64,000 bases of DNA from Allochromatium vinosum DSM 180 (GCF_000025485.1 NC_013851.1:3034001-3098000); one strand, 5' to 3'. Positions 50,385 through 61,079 are shown, counted from the stretch's first letter. A program made the numbers and translations. Notes: generated by a model not told the origin, from the sequence alone.

Positions 50385-50390
50385 GCGGCC

Positions 50391-52208
50391 ATGTGCGGCA
50401 TCGCCGGATTCATGCTGGCTCGGGGCCGGCGCCCCGAACCCGAGTGGCTCGATCGTATGGCCGAACGGCTGGCGCACCGCGGCCCGGACGACCGGGGCCG
50501 TTATTGCGCCGGGCCGGTCGGTCTGGTGCAGACGCGGCTGTCGATCATCGGACTGGAGAGCGGCCATCAGCCGCTGCTGTCGGCGGACGGGCAGCTCGCG
50601 CTGGTCGCCAACGGCGAGGTCTACAACTACATCGAGCTGAATGCCGAACTGCGCGCGCTCGGCCAGCCGCCGCGCACCGGCTCGGACTCCGAAACCATCC
50701 TCAACGCCTATGCCGCGCATGGACTCGACGCGCTCGACCGATTGCGTGGGATGTATGCTTTTGCGCTCCATGATGCGCGCGCCGGACGCCTGATCCTCGG
50801 ACGCGACCGGCTCGGCATCAAGCCGCTGTTCTATGTCCGGCTGCCCGACCGGATCGCGTTTGCTTCCGAGATCAAGGCACTGCTGGCGCTCCTGCCCGAG
50901 TCGCCCCGAATCCAGCCGAGCGCGCTGCGCCAGTTCCTGCAAAACCAGTTCGCCGGCGGCGAGGAGACGCTGATCGACGGCATCCGGCGCGTCCCGCCGG
51001 GCACGGCGCTGCTGATCGACGCCGATCTGAACATCCGCCCGCATCGCTACTGGTTGGCGCTGGATGTGGAGCCGCGTCGGATCGGCTTCGAGGAGGCACG
51101 CGCCGAACTGGACGCCCTGATGGACGACGCCATGCGCGAGCACCAGCGTTCGGATGTGCCATTCGGACTCTTTCTCTCCGGCGGACTGGACTCGGCGGTG
51201 CTGGCCGCCAAGCTCGCCGAACAGGGCGCCGGACGCATCAAGAGCTATTCGGTCGGCTATCGCGGCACGGCCATGGCGCATGAACTCGACGAAGCGGCGC
51301 GCGTGGCCACGCACTTCGGCTTCGATCACCGACCGCTCGAACTGGAGCTGCCCAGGGTCTTCGGACGCCTGCCGCATACGGTCTGGTGCGCCGATGAGCT
51401 GATGCGCGATTACGCCTGTCTGCCGACCTCGATCCTGGCCGAGACGGCGGGCGCGGAGCTGAAGGTGGTGTTTTCGGGCGAAGGGGGCGACGAGGCGTTC
51501 GCCGGTTACGGGCGCTATCGTCCGCCGCTGGCCGAGCGGCTGCTGAAGTCGCTGCTGCATCCGGGCAGCGGCGGATTCCGCACCCGTGGCCAGTGGGCCG
51601 GACGCTGGACGCGGCGTCTCATGGGACCGGCCCTGCGCGCGGTCGCCGACGCCGATCGTGCACCCGTCCGGCGCGCCTGGAGCGAGACGCCCCGCCACTG
51701 GTCGGACATGCAGCGCCGCCAGTACACCGATCTGGTCACGGCGCTACCGGACAATCTGCTGGTCAAGACCGACCGGTTGCTGATGGGATTCGGGCTGGAG
51801 GGGCGTGTGCCCTTTCTCGATCATCGGATCGTCGAGTTCGGGCTGTCGCTGCCGGACGCACTCAAGGTGCAGGGGCATCAGGGCAAGTGGCTGGTGCGGC
51901 GCTGGGCCGAGCCGAAACTGCCGCCCGGCCATCTGGAGCGGCCCAAGCGCGGCTTTCATGTCCCGGTCGGAGATTGGCTGCGCGGGAGTCTGGCCACCGA
52001 GGTCGGGCGACGGCTGGCGCTCAATCCGGGCGTGCGCGACTGGTTCGAGGTCACAGCCATCCCCGAGCTGGTCGCCGCGCGTCAGGCCGGACGCGGCGGC
52101 GGACGCGAGTTGTTCGGACTGATGCAGTTCGCCATCTGGCACCGGCTGTTCATCGAGCGCCCCGGACTCAGGCCGACACCCGATGAAGATCCGCTCGACT
52201 GGATCTAA
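50391..52208 (+). CDS. asnB: Asparagine synthase (glutamine-hydrolysing)
   Basis: 605 residues. The N-terminal class II glutaminase begins MCGIAGF with the catalytic Cys2, followed by HRGPDDRG and NGEVYNYIEL. The synthetase domain has the pyrophosphatase loop FLSGGLDSAVLA and SGEGGDEAFAGYGRY. The C-terminus contains KRGFHVPVGDWL. The length and the exosortase/capsule-like ending are compatible with AsnB paralogs that amidate other substrates, but the sequence does not show which. It is 6 bases after pyrD. Its stop codon overlaps that of the DUF2288 gene on the opposite strand. Confidence 0.9.
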   Translation: MCGIAGFMLARGRRPEPEWLDRMAERLAHRGPDDRGRYCAGPVGLVQTRLSIIGLESGHQPLLSADGQLALVANGEVYNYIELNAELRALGQPPRTGSDSETILNAYAAHGLDALDRLRGMYAFALHDARAGRLILGRDRLGIKPLFYVRLPDRIAFASEIKALLALLPESPRIQPSALRQFLQNQFAGGEETLIDGIRRVPPGTALLIDADLNIRPHRYWLALDVEPRRIGFEEARAELDALMDDAMREHQRSDVPFGLFLSGGLDSAVLAAKLAEQGAGRIKSYSVGYRGTAMAHELDEAARVATHFGFDHRPLELELPRVFGRLPHTVWCADELMRDYACLPTSILAETAGAELKVVFSGEGGDEAFAGYGRYRPPLAERLLKSLLHPGSGGFRTRGQWAGRWTRRLMGPALRAVADADRAPVRRAWSETPRHWSDMQRRQYTDLVTALPDNLLVKTDRLLMGFGLEGRVPFLDHRIVEFGLSLPDALKVQGHQGKWLVRRWAEPKLPPGHLERPKRGFHVPVGDWLRGSLATEVGRRLALNPGVRDWFEVTAIPELVAARQAGRGGGRELFGLMQFAIWHRLFIERPGLRPTPDEDPLDWI

Positions 52209-52522
52209 GCGCGATCCTGAACCAGCACCCAGGGCTTGACGACCACGGCCCAAACTTCGGCATCGGTCTCCAGCCAGGTGCGCGCCTGGTCGTCGCTGAC
52301 CGGCGCGAGACGTCCCTGCTCCAGGTCGGCGGCGATGGTCTGGGCCTCGTCACGCGAACAGCGCAACGCCAGCTCGACCAGATCCAGCTCGGGCGCGACC
52401 GCGATCACGCGCCCTTGGGCGAAGAAGCGTTGCAGTTCGCGCCACGGGAGACGAGCCGTCTCCTGGTTGATCCTGGCCCGCTCCAGGGCATCCTGATCCT
52501 CAAGCGGCTGTGTCGTTGGCAT
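52205..52522 (-). CDS. DUF2288 family protein
   Basis: 105 residues from [17 protein letters not shown]. The DUF2288 pattern [35 protein letters not shown] and [15 protein letters not shown] is complete. Function unknown. It overlaps the end of glgB by 23 bases (same strand) and the asnB stop codon from the other side by 4. Confidence 0.82.
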   Translation of the reverse strand: MPTTQPLEDQDALERARINQETARLPWRELQRFFAQGRVIAVAPELDLVELALRCSRDEAQTIAADLEQGRLAPVSDDQARTWLETDAEVWAVVVKPWVLVQDRA

Positions 52523-54800
52523 CGCTGGCGTCCGTTGACATCTCGGGAGTGTCCGGCGTGGTCGAGGCTGCGTCATCGTCGTCCTCGGCTGTGCCGGACG
52601 CTTCGGTCAGCGGCTCGTGCACCAGGATGAGACCCGCCAGCGGCGGCAGCGAGATCAGCAGCGAGTGCGGACGTCCCATCCAGCTCACCGGCTCGGCCGT
52701 CACGCCGCCCTGATTGCCGACGTTGCTGCCGCCGTACAGCTCGGCATCCGAGTTGACCGCCTCGCGATAGAAACCCGGCTCGGGTACGCCGATGCGATAG
52801 TTGGTGCGCGGTACCGGGGTGAAATTGAACACCGCCGCGATCAGGGTCTTGCCGGCGCGATCCTTGCGGATATAGCTCAGCACCGACTGCGAACTGTCGT
52901 GACAGTCGATCCACTCGAATCCGGCCGCGTCGAAATCGACCTCGTGCAGGGCCGGAAGCTCGGCGTAGATCCGATTGAGATCCGCGACCAATTTGTGCAC
53001 GCCCTGGTGCGGCGGGCGCTCCATCAGCTCCCAATCGAGCTGACTGGCGAAGTTCCATTCCTTGCCCTGAGCGAACTCGCAGCCCTGGAACAAGAGCTTC
53101 TTGCCCGGATAGCTGAACATGAAGGTATAGAGTAGCCGCAGACTGGCGAACTTCTGCCAGCCGTCGCCCGGCATCTTGTCGAGCATCGACTTCTTGCCGT
53201 GAACGACCTCATCGTGCGAGAAGGGCAGCACGAAGTTCTCGGTGAAGGCATAGAGCAGCCCGAACGTCAGCAGGTCGTGATGGAAGTGGCGATAGATCGG
53301 GTCTTTCTGCATGTAGGACAGGGTGTCGTGCATCCAGCCCATGTTCCACTTCATGCTGAAGCCGAGTCCGCCGAGATAGGTCGGACGCGACACCGCCGGC
53401 CAGGCGGTCGATTCCTCGGCGACCATGAGCGTGCCGGGGAACTGCTCGTGCGTGACCATGTTCAGCTCGCGGATGAAATCCACGGCCTCCAGGTTCTCGT
53501 TGCCGCCGTACTTGTTGGGGATCCACTCACCGGCATTGCGCGAATAGTCCAGATAGAGCATCGAGGCCACGGCATCCACGCGCAGACCGTCGATGTGGAA
53601 CTCCTCCAGCCAGTAGAGCGCGCTGGCCAGCAGGAAGTTACGCACCTCGTTGCGCCCGAAGTTGAAGATCAGCGTACCCCAGTCCTTGTGCTCGCCCAGA
53701 CGCGGGTCGGCGTGCTCGTAGAGTGCTGTGCCGTCGAAGCGCGCCAGCGCATAGGCGTCCTTCGGGAAGTGCGCCGGCACCCAGTCGAGCAGCACGCCGA
53801 TGCCTTCGCGGTGGAAGTGGTCGACGAAATAGCGGAAGTTGTCGGGCGTGCCGAACCGCGAGGTCGGCGCAAAATAGCCGGTGCACTGATAGCCCCAGGA
53901 GGCATCGAGCGGATGCTCGGTGATGGGCATCAGTTCGATATGGGAGAAGCCGAGTTCCTTGACGTAGTCGGCGATCTCGTGGGCCAGCACCCGATAGTTG
54001 AGGAAGTTGCCCTCCGGATCGCGCCGCCAGGAGCCGAGATGAACCTCGTAGACCGACATCGGCGCCTGCTGCCAGTTGGTCCTGGCGCGCTGCTCCATCC
54101 AGTCGGCGTCGCCCCAGTCGAAGGCGCTGTCCACGGCGAGCAGCCCGGCGGTCTGCGGGCGCTCCTGGAACGCCTGGGCATAGGGATCGATCTTGATGTG
54201 GATATGGGTGGCGCGGTCGCGGATCTCGTATTTGTAGAAACCGCCCGGCTCCAGCCCGGGGATGAACAGCTCCCAAACACCCGAACCGCCGCGCACCCGC
54301 ATCGGATTGGCGCGTCCGTCCCAGGCGTTGAAGTCGCCCACCACGCTGACGCGCTCGGCGTTCGGCGACCAGACGGCGAAACGGATACCGGTTACGCCCT
54401 CGAACTCAACCAGGTGCGAGCCGAGGATGCGGTAGACGTGCCAGTGCTTGCCCTCGCCGAACAGATGCAGATCCAGATCGCCGAGCAGCGGTGGAAAGCA
54501 ATAGGGATCGTACTGGACATGGGCCACGCCGTCGGCGTCGACCCACTCGACCTGGAAACGCTCGGGCAATTGCTCCGAATCGCCCTCCCAGACGAAGAAA
54601 TCGGTGCCCTCGATACGCTCCATCGGTGCATCGGCTTCGACCAGACGGACGTGCTCGGCCTGCGGCAGGAAGACACGCGCAACGACTCGACCAGCCTCCG
54701 CATGGCGTCCAAGAACCTCAAAGGGATCATGGTGACGCGCCTCGACGATACGCTGCAAGGATTCCGGAAGCTTGGGGGCAGAGCTGGTCGCGTTGGCCAT
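52500..54800 (-). CDS. glgB: 1,4-alpha-glucan branching enzyme
   Basis: Introduces alpha-1,6 branches in glycogen. 766 residues: N1 domain (about 1-120, [10 protein letters not shown]), CBM48 (about 135-225, [20 protein letters not shown]), GH13 catalytic barrel with nucleophile Asp near 407 in [16 protein letters not shown] and Glu near 460 in [10 protein letters not shown], and a C-terminal beta domain. An Asp/Glu/Thr-rich tail of about 40 residues (from [11 protein letters not shown]) is extra to the family. Divergent from glgC with 93 bases between. Confidence 0.96.
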   Translation of the reverse strand: MANATSSAPKLPESLQRIVEARHHDPFEVLGRHAEAGRVVARVFLPQAEHVRLVEADAPMERIEGTDFFVWEGDSEQLPERFQVEWVDADGVAHVQYDPYCFPPLLGDLDLHLFGEGKHWHVYRILGSHLVEFEGVTGIRFAVWSPNAERVSVVGDFNAWDGRANPMRVRGGSGVWELFIPGLEPGGFYKYEIRDRATHIHIKIDPYAQAFQERPQTAGLLAVDSAFDWGDADWMEQRARTNWQQAPMSVYEVHLGSWRRDPEGNFLNYRVLAHEIADYVKELGFSHIELMPITEHPLDASWGYQCTGYFAPTSRFGTPDNFRYFVDHFHREGIGVLLDWVPAHFPKDAYALARFDGTALYEHADPRLGEHKDWGTLIFNFGRNEVRNFLLASALYWLEEFHIDGLRVDAVASMLYLDYSRNAGEWIPNKYGGNENLEAVDFIRELNMVTHEQFPGTLMVAEESTAWPAVSRPTYLGGLGFSMKWNMGWMHDTLSYMQKDPIYRHFHHDLLTFGLLYAFTENFVLPFSHDEVVHGKKSMLDKMPGDGWQKFASLRLLYTFMFSYPGKKLLFQGCEFAQGKEWNFASQLDWELMERPPHQGVHKLVADLNRIYAELPALHEVDFDAAGFEWIDCHDSSQSVLSYIRKDRAGKTLIAAVFNFTPVPRTNYRIGVPEPGFYREAVNSDAELYGGSNVGNQGGVTAEPVSWMGRPHSLLISLPPLAGLILVHEPLTEASGTAEDDDDAASTTPDTPEMSTDASDANDTAA

Positions 54801-54893
54801 GTCGTTCCTGTACCTCTGGGGATTGGAATACGCGGGGATGGTATCATAAGGACGTTCTCAATCCTTTGTATGTCGTCCGAATCAGGAGGAGTC

Positions 54894-56165
54894 ATGCCCC
54901 ACACCAACCCCAGGTTCATCAGTCGCCTGACCCGTAACACGCTGGCGCTCATCCTGGCGGGAGGGCGCGGCTCACGGCTCAAGCAACTGACCGCCTGGCG
55001 CTCCAAACCGGCCGTGCCCTTCGGCGGCAAGTTCCGCATCATCGACTTCCCGCTCTCCAACTGCATCAACTCCGGCATCCGGCGTATCGGCGTGCTCACC
55101 CAGTACAAGGCTCACTCACTGATCCTGCACATCCAGAAGGGCTGGGGCTTCCTGCGCGGTGAGTTCGGGGAATTCGTCGAGCTGTGGCCGGCACAGCAGC
55201 GTGTGGCCGAGACCGCCTGGTATGCCGGTACGGCGGATGCGGTGTTCCAGAATCTCGACATCATCCGCGACCACAATCCCGAATACATCCTGATCCTGGC
55301 CGGCGACCACATCTACAAGATGGACTATGGCGCCATGATCGCCCATCACGTCGAGAGCGGCGCCGACATGACGGTCGGCTGTCTGGAGGTCGACGTGGAG
55401 CGTGCGCGCGAGTTCGGCGTCATGTCGGTCGACAGCGACGGCCGGGTGCGACGCTTCGCCGAGAAGCCCGCCAGCCCTGAGACCATCCCCGGCCAGCCAG
55501 ACCGCTGTCTGGCCTCGATGGGCATCTATGTCTTCAATCGCGGCTTTCTGTTCGAGCAACTGTTCAAAGACTCGGACATGCCGGGATCGAGTCATGATTT
55601 CGGCAAGGACATCATCCCCAACGTCATCAAGCTCTACCGGGTCATGGCCTACACTTTCCGCGATCCGCGCAGCGGCGAGCAGGCCTACTGGCGCGACGTC
55701 GGCACACTCGATGCCTTCTGGGAAGCCAACCTGGAGCTGATCGGCGTCACGCCACCGCTGAATCTCTATGACACCAACTGGCCGATCTGGACCTATCAGG
55801 AACAACTGCCGCCGGCCAAGTTCGTATTCGACGACGACGACCGGCGCGGCATGGCGGTCGACTCCATGGTCTCGGGTGGCTGCATCATCTCAGGGGCGAC
55901 GGTGCGCCATTCGCTGCTGTTTTCGAACGTGCGAGTGAACTCTTACAGCCAGGTGAGTGACTCAGTGATCCTGCCGGACGTTGAGATCGGGCGTAACTGC
56001 ATCGTGCGCAAGGCCATCATCGATCGCTATTGCCAGTTGCCCGAGGGAACTCGGATCGGGATGGACGCCGAAGCCGATCGGCGCGCCGGTTTCCAGGTGA
56101 GCGAAGGTGGTGTCACCCTGGTGACACCCGAAATGCTCGGGCAGGAGGCCAATCAAGTTCGCTGA
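54894..56165 (+). CDS. glgC: Glucose-1-phosphate adenylyltransferase
   Basis: Makes ADP-glucose for glycogen synthesis. 423 residues from [25 protein letters not shown] lies just upstream. Nucleotidyl-transferase motif [45 protein letters not shown] and the C-terminal left-handed beta-helix (from about residue 310) are present. The frame is open far upstream only as an antisense shadow of glgB. The divergent glgB/glgC pair shares a 93-base control region. Confidence 0.96.
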   Translation: MPHTNPRFISRLTRNTLALILAGGRGSRLKQLTAWRSKPAVPFGGKFRIIDFPLSNCINSGIRRIGVLTQYKAHSLILHIQKGWGFLRGEFGEFVELWPAQQRVAETAWYAGTADAVFQNLDIIRDHNPEYILILAGDHIYKMDYGAMIAHHVESGADMTVGCLEVDVERAREFGVMSVDSDGRVRRFAEKPASPETIPGQPDRCLASMGIYVFNRGFLFEQLFKDSDMPGSSHDFGKDIIPNVIKLYRVMAYTFRDPRSGEQAYWRDVGTLDAFWEANLELIGVTPPLNLYDTNWPIWTYQEQLPPAKFVFDDDDRRGMAVDSMVSGGCIISGATVRHSLLFSNVRVNSYSQVSDSVILPDVEIGRNCIVRKAIIDRYCQLPEGTRIGMDAEADRRAGFQVSEGGVTLVTPEMLGQEANQVR

Positions 56166-56212
56166 GACCCTGTTCGTTTTCAGCGTTTCGTTACGCATCA
56201 CGGATCACACCG

Positions 56213-56413
56213 ATGAAGATCATCCTCAATGGAGCCCCGCGCGAGATCGCTGATGGCATGCTCGTGTCGGAACTCGTCGAATATCTGGAACTGCTCGGTC
56301 AGCGTTTCGCCGTCGAGGTCAACGCCGAGCTGGTTCCGCGCAGCCGCTTCGCCGAGCACCGGCTCGTCGCCGGCGACACGGTCGAGATCATCCAGGCCGT
56401 CGGCGGCGGCTGA
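56213..56413 (+). CDS. thiS: Sulfur carrier protein ThiS
   Basis: 66-residue ubiquitin-like sulfur carrier for thiazole synthesis. It starts [12 protein letters not shown], has [12 protein letters not shown]-type and [18 protein letters not shown] motifs, and ends in the Gly-Gly required for thiocarboxylation. thiG follows on the same strand, as usual. Confidence 0.93.
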   Translation: MKIILNGAPREIADGMLVSELVEYLELLGQRFAVEVNAELVPRSRFAEHRLVAGDTVEIIQAVGGG

Positions 56414-56495
56414 GCCGCGTCTGGCGTCTCGCTCGCCCCGGACGCCATCGTCTCAACGTTCTCTCATTCTGAATCGCCACTTCCAGAGTCGCTGC

Positions 56496-57299
56496 ATGTC
56501 CACATCCACATCCGCTCCCAACTCCGATCGTCTCATCATCGCCGGCAAGGACTATGGCTCGCGCCTGCTGGTCGGCACCGGCAAATACAAGGACATGGAC
56601 GAGACCGCGCGCGCCATCGAGGCCAGCGGCGCCGAGATCGTCACCATTGCCGTGCGCCGCACCAACATCGGTCAGAACAGCGACGAGCCGAACATCCTCG
56701 ACGTGCTGCCGCCGGATCGTTACACCATCCTGCCCAACACCGCCGGCTGCTATGACGTCGATACCGCCGTGCGCACCTGCCGGCTGGCCCGCGAACTGCT
56801 CGACGGCCACAACCTGGTCAAGCTCGAAGTGCTCGGCGACGAGAAGACCCTGTTCCCCGACGTCATGGCCACGCTCAAGGCTGCCGAGATCCTGGTCAAG
56901 GATGGCTTCGAGGTCATGGTCTACACCAACGACGATCCCATCGTCGCGCGCGAGCTGGAGGCGATCGGCTGTGTGGCCGTGATGCCGCTGGCGGCGCCGA
57001 TCGGCTCGGGGCTGGGTATTCGCAATCCGCTCAACATCCTGACCATCGTCGAGAACGCCAAGGTGCCGGTCCTGGTCGATGCCGGCGTGGGCACGGCTTC
57101 GGATGCCGCCGAGGCGATGGAGCTGGGTTGCGACGGCGTGCTCATGAACACCGCGATTGCCGCCGCCAGGAACCCGATCCTCATGGCCAGCGCCATGCGC
57201 AAGGCGATCGAGGCCGGACGCGAAGCATTCCTGGCCGGACGCATGCCGGCCAAGCGCTTCGCCTCGGCCTCATCACCGATCGAGGGGCTGTTCTTTTGA
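56496..57299 (+). CDS. thiG: Thiazole synthase ThiG
   Basis: Forms the thiazole phosphate of thiamine from deoxyxylulose 5-phosphate, dehydroglycine and ThiS-thiocarboxylate. 267 residues from [20 protein letters not shown]. Family marks: [42 protein letters not shown] (Schiff-base Lys), and [20 protein letters not shown]. It lies 82 bases after thiS and 11 bases before trmB. Confidence 0.96.
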   Translation: MSTSTSAPNSDRLIIAGKDYGSRLLVGTGKYKDMDETARAIEASGAEIVTIAVRRTNIGQNSDEPNILDVLPPDRYTILPNTAGCYDVDTAVRTCRLARELLDGHNLVKLEVLGDEKTLFPDVMATLKAAEILVKDGFEVMVYTNDDPIVARELEAIGCVAVMPLAAPIGSGLGIRNPLNILTIVENAKVPVLVDAGVGTASDAAEAMELGCDGVLMNTAIAAARNPILMASAMRKAIEAGREAFLAGRMPAKRFASASSPIEGLFF

Positions 57300-57310
57300 G
57301 CCGGGAGGTC

Positions 57311-58051
57311 ATGGAACAGACTGAGGATCGGCGCTCGCCCGAGGCGGATCCCCCGAGCGATCCGGGTGATCGCCCGCGCCGCGCCATTCGTAGCTTCGTG
57401 CTGCGCGAGGGACGCCTGACCGCCGCCCAGGAGCGCGCGTTCAGTGAACTCTGGCCGCGCTTCGGGGTGGACTGGACGCCGGGCGTGCCGCTCGATCTCG
57501 CAGCGCTGTTCGGCAACGACCGGCCCGTGGTGCTGGAGATCGGCTTCGGCAATGGCGAGTCGCTGGCCGAGATGGCCGAACGCGATCCCGAGCGCAACTG
57601 GCTCGGGATCGAGGTCCACCGGCCCGGCGTCGGTCATCTGCTGCTGGAGATCGAGCGGCGGGGTCTGAGCAATCTGCGCGTGATGCGTCACGACGCCATT
57701 GAGGTCTTGCGCGAAGGGATCGAACCGGGCGCGCTCGATACCGTGCAACTGTTCTTCCCCGACCCCTGGCCGAAGAAGCGCCATCACAAGCGCCGCATCC
57801 TGAGTCCGGCGCTGGTCGAATTGCTGGCACGTGTCATCCGGCCGGGCGGGATCTTCCATGCCGCGACCGACTGGGCGCATTACGCCGAACAGATGCTCGA
57901 GGTGCTCGACGGCGCGGCGGATCTGTTCGAGAACACCGCTGGAGCCGGCGCCTATGCACCCCGCCCCGCCAACCGTCCGCTGACCAAGTTCGAGCAGCGC
58001 GGCGAACGGCTCGGGCACCCGGTCGCCGATCTCATCTACCGGCGTCGATGA
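57311..58051 (+). CDS. trmB: tRNA (guanine-N7-)-methyltransferase TrmB
   Basis: Makes m7G46 in tRNA. 246 residues from MEQTEDRRSPEADPP. SAM motif VVLEIGFGNGESLAEMA, GIEVHRPGVGHLL, and the catalytic-site QLFFPDPWPKKRHHKRR. The N-terminal ~40 residues are Pro/Asp/Arg-rich extension. The ribosome site GGGAGG precedes ATG 57311. It overlaps the following ABC ATPase gene by 4 bases. Confidence 0.95.
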   Translation: MEQTEDRRSPEADPPSDPGDRPRRAIRSFVLREGRLTAAQERAFSELWPRFGVDWTPGVPLDLAALFGNDRPVVLEIGFGNGESLAEMAERDPERNWLGIEVHRPGVGHLLLEIERRGLSNLRVMRHDAIEVLREGIEPGALDTVQLFFPDPWPKKRHHKRRILSPALVELLARVIRPGGIFHAATDWAHYAEQMLEVLDGAADLFENTAGAGAYAPRPANRPLTKFEQRGERLGHPVADLIYRRR

Positions 58052-58674
58052 TGGCCGGTCTGCGGCTCGATGGGATCGCGCATCGGACGCTCGCGCCGAT
58101 CGATCTCGCACTCGATGCCGGTGAGCGGGTGTTCGTCTCCGGGCCGTCCGGATCGGGCAAGAGTCTGCTGCTGCGCGCCATCGCCGACCTCGACCCGCAT
58201 CGGGGCGAGGTCTGGCTTGGCGCCGAGCCGCGCTCGCGGATGACGCCGCCCGTCTGGCGGCGGCGTGTCGGGCTGCTGTCGGCCGAGTCGTTCTGGTGGG
58301 CCGAGACGGTCGGGGCGCATCTGCCCGCAAGCCAGACATCCGGCCCGGACTCCGGATACGTGAACGACTGGCTGGCCAAACTCGGTTTCGCGCCGGACGT
58401 ACTCGACTGGTCGGTCACGCGGCTGTCGACCGGAGAACGCCAGCGTCTGGCTCTGGTGCGGCGGCTGGCTCAGCGCCCCGAGGCGCTGCTGCTCGACGAG
58501 GCGACGGCCAACCTCGATCCGGTCAACCGCGATCGGGTCGAGACCCTGGTCGAAACCTATCGACACGAACAGGAGGCCGCTGTGCTCTGGGTCAGCCATG
58601 ATCCCGAGCAGCGCCGACGTCTCGGTGGACGCGCCTTCGTCATCGGCGATGGGCGGCTGGAGCCTGAAACCTGA
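58048..58674 (+). CDS. FetA-like ABC transporter ATPase
   Basis: 208 residues. Walker A SGPSGSGKSLLLRAI, signature LSTGERQRLALVRRL, Walker B ALLLDEATANLD, H-loop WVSHDPEQ. The gene pair with the downstream FetB-type permease gives the assignment: FetAB exports iron in E. coli, and YbbL/YbbM is the older name. The start overlaps trmB and the stop overlaps the permease ATG. Confidence 0.88.
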   Translation: MMAGLRLDGIAHRTLAPIDLALDAGERVFVSGPSGSGKSLLLRAIADLDPHRGEVWLGAEPRSRMTPPVWRRRVGLLSAESFWWAETVGAHLPASQTSGPDSGYVNDWLAKLGFAPDVLDWSVTRLSTGERQRLALVRRLAQRPEALLLDEATANLDPVNRDRVETLVETYRHEQEAAVLWVSHDPEQRRRLGGRAFVIGDGRLEPET

Positions 58675-59504
58675 TGGACGCGAACGCCCCCGCAAGCCCG
58701 AGCATCAGCCTGATCGAACTCTCGCCCTGGGATCTGTCATTGGCCTCGCTGCTGGTACTGCTGCTGGCGGGCCTGTCCTGGCGACTGCGGCTCGGGGTCG
58801 AGCGGCGCGTGCTGATCGCCGCCGCGCGCAGTGCGGTGCAGCTCAGTCTGGTCGGCCTGGTGCTCAAACTGCTGTTCGCCCAGACCAGTCTGCCGCTGAT
58901 CGGACTCATGGCGCTGGTCATGCTCTCGGTCGCCGGCTTCGAGGTCATGCAGCGCCAGACGCGCCGCTTCGGCGGTCCCTGGGGCTACGGCATCGGCGCC
59001 GTCTCGATGTTTCTGTCCTCGTTCAGCGTCACCCTGCTGGCGCTCACGGTCGTCATCGGGGTCGAACCCTGGTATCAGCCGCAATATCTCATCCCGCTGC
59101 TCGGGATGCTGCTCGGCAACACCATGAGCGGTGTGGCCATCGCGCTCGACAACCTCACCCGCCACGCCTGGGAGTCGCGCGGCCAGATCGAAGCGCGCCT
59201 GCTGGCCGGCCAGGACTGGGAGCAGGCCATCGAGCACATCCGGCGCGAATCCCTGCGTTCGGGACTCATCCCCATCATCAATGCCATGGGCACGGCCGGA
59301 CTGGTCAGTCTGCCGGGCCTGATGACCGGCCAGATCCTCGCCGGCAGTCCACCGATGGACGCGGCCAAGTATCAACTGCTCATCATGTTCCTGATCGCTG
59401 CCGGCACCGGACTCGGCGCGATGGTCGCCGTCTGGATGGGTTCGCGGCGGCTGTTCGACGAGCGCCAGCGACTGCGGCTCGATCGGCTGACTCAGACTGG
59501 ATAA
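58674..59504 (+). CDS. FetB-like ABC transporter permease
   Basis: 276 residues. It has about seven hydrophobic segments, begins with a short polar N-terminus and matches the FetB/YbbM (UPF0014) pattern: ARSAVQLSLVGLVLKLLF, MLLGNTMSGVAIALDNLT, and NAMGTAGLVSLPGLMTGQIL. Partner of the preceding ATPase; probably metal (iron) export or homeostasis, by similarity only. Confidence 0.88.
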   Translation: MDANAPASPSISLIELSPWDLSLASLLVLLLAGLSWRLRLGVERRVLIAAARSAVQLSLVGLVLKLLFAQTSLPLIGLMALVMLSVAGFEVMQRQTRRFGGPWGYGIGAVSMFLSSFSVTLLALTVVIGVEPWYQPQYLIPLLGMLLGNTMSGVAIALDNLTRHAWESRGQIEARLLAGQDWEQAIEHIRRESLRSGLIPIINAMGTAGLVSLPGLMTGQILAGSPPMDAAKYQLLIMFLIAAGTGLGAMVAVWMGSRRLFDERQRLRLDRLTQTG

Positions 59505-59525
59505 GCGCGCCCTTTAATTGAGTGT

Positions 59526-59539
59526 TTTAATGCATTAAA
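59526..59539. promoter_or_regulatory. 14-bp A+T-rich palindrome upstream of mqo
   Basis: TTTAATGCATTAAA is a perfect palindrome in a short A+T-rich patch 128 bases before mqo and 21 bases after the fetB-like stop. Such a site in G+C-rich DNA is a candidate operator or a promoter spacer region. I saw no second copy in the intergenic regions I scanned by eye. The rest of the gap 59505-59666 has nothing further. Confidence 0.4.
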
Positions 59540-59666
59540 TGCAAGCCCCGGCATTCTCTTGATGCTCGACTTCGGCTAACGTGACGGTCATGTTGCGCCG
59601 CATCATGGGCCAGTGTGCCCGCTCGCGGCGATCGGCGTCCGCGCCGCCGTTGGAGACCAAGAACTC

Positions 59667-61070
59667 ATGTCCGCTTCGACCCATTACGATGTCCTGATCG
59701 TCGGCGCCGGTGTCACCGGTACCGCCCTGCTCTATGAACTGGCCAAGTTCACGGATCTCAACCGGCTGTGTCTGGTCGAGAAATACGACAGCGTGGCCAG
59801 CGTCAACTCACACGCCCACAGCAACAGCCAGACCATCCATTGCGGCGACATCGAGACCAACTACTCGCTCGACAAGGCCCGCGCCGTCAAGCGCACGGCC
59901 TATATGGTCATCAACTACGCCACCAAGCTCCCGGCGCGCGATCGCGACCGCATCATCTTCCGCATGCCCAAGATGCTGCTCGGAGTTGGCAAGGACGAGT
60001 GCGATCTGGTGCGTCGGCGCTATGAGAGCTTCAAGGAGCTCTTCCCCCGGATGCAGCTCCTGGAGCGTCAGGACATCGCCGACCTGGAGCCGAACGTCGC
60101 CCTGGTCGATGGCGCCTGGCGCAAGGAGGAGATCGTCGCCACCGGCACTCCGGACGAGTACTGCGCGGTCGACTTCCAGGCGCTGGCCGAATCCTTCTCA
60201 CGCGAGTGTGTGCGTATGGAACGCAGCTCCAACAAGCAGATCACTCAGCTGTTTTCGACCAAGGTCGACAGAATCCGCCGCACCGATGACGGCGGCTATG
60301 CGGTCGAGACCAGTCGCGGTCCGCTCCAGGCGCGCGCCGTGGTGGTCTGCGCCGGCGGGCACTCGCTGCTGATGGCTCAGGAGATGGGACTCGGGTTGGA
60401 ATACTCCTGTCTGCCCGTGGCCGGCTCCTTCTATTTCGCTCCCGAGGCGCTCAACGGCAAGGTCTACACGGTCCAGAATCCCAATCTGCCCTTCGCGGCC
60501 GTGCATGGCGACCACGATGTCAAGGAACGCGGCAAGACCCGCTTCGGACCCACCGCGCTCATGCTGCCGATGCTCGAACGGCGCAATCCGTCCTCGATCC
60601 GCGAGTTCTTCAAGGTGCTGCGCTTCGACCGGCAGGTCGCCGGCGTGCTCTGGGATCAGTTCAAGGTGCGCGACATCCGGCACTACATCCTGCGCAATTT
60701 CCTCTACGAGGTGCCGCATCTCAACCGGCGTCTGTTCGTCAAGGAGATCCGCAAGATCGTGCCCTCGATGACGGTCGAAGACATCAGCTATGCCGAGGGC
60801 TTCGGCGGCATCCGACCGCAACTGATCGACAAGGCGGCCCGCAAGCTGCGCATGGGCGAGGCCAAGATCAGCGACGGTCAGGGCATCATCTTCAACATGA
60901 CGCCTTCGCCGGGCGGCACGAGCTGTCTGGGCAGCGGCGAGAACGACATGCGCACCATCGCCGGCTATCTGGGTGCGCGCATCGACGAAGCCGCCTTCGA
61001 GCGCGAGCTGCTGATGGGGCATGAGGACACGCGCGCGTCCAAGTCGATCCTGACCGAAGACGCGGCCTGA
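59667..61070 (+). CDS. mqo: Malate:quinone oxidoreductase-like FAD enzyme
   Basis: 467 residues from MSASTHYDVLIVGAGVTGTA (FAD-binding GxGxxG). The stretch EKYDSVASVNSHAHSNSQT followed by IHCGDIETNYSLDKA matches the Helicobacter/Campylobacter type of Mqo as I remember it, rather than E. coli-type Mqo. It would oxidise malate and feed quinone in the membrane. Its C-terminal half has the GFGGIRPQLIDK motif and NMTPSPGGTSCLGSGENDM near the FAD site. A frame extension to 59613 is not supported. A strong hairpin follows the stop. Confidence 0.75.
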   Translation: MSASTHYDVLIVGAGVTGTALLYELAKFTDLNRLCLVEKYDSVASVNSHAHSNSQTIHCGDIETNYSLDKARAVKRTAYMVINYATKLPARDRDRIIFRMPKMLLGVGKDECDLVRRRYESFKELFPRMQLLERQDIADLEPNVALVDGAWRKEEIVATGTPDEYCAVDFQALAESFSRECVRMERSSNKQITQLFSTKVDRIRRTDDGGYAVETSRGPLQARAVVVCAGGHSLLMAQEMGLGLEYSCLPVAGSFYFAPEALNGKVYTVQNPNLPFAAVHGDHDVKERGKTRFGPTALMLPMLERRNPSSIREFFKVLRFDRQVAGVLWDQFKVRDIRHYILRNFLYEVPHLNRRLFVKEIRKIVPSMTVEDISYAEGFGGIRPQLIDKAARKLRMGEAKISDGQGIIFNMTPSPGGTSCLGSGENDMRTIAGYLGARIDEAAFERELLMGHEDTRASKSILTEDAA

Positions 61071-61079
61071 TATCGAGTC

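Noticed and set aside
49275-51698. An 807-codon open frame on the minus strand opposite pyrD and asnB
   Set aside because: It is an antisense shadow: no recognisable domain, Gln/Arg/Ala-heavy composition, and it covers two well-supported plus-strand genes. Such long frames are common in G+C-rich DNA.
53199-54893. A long N-terminal extension of glgC opposite glgB
   Set aside because: The open frame upstream of 54894 lies over the glgB coding sequence. A strong AGGAGGAG marks the real glgC start.
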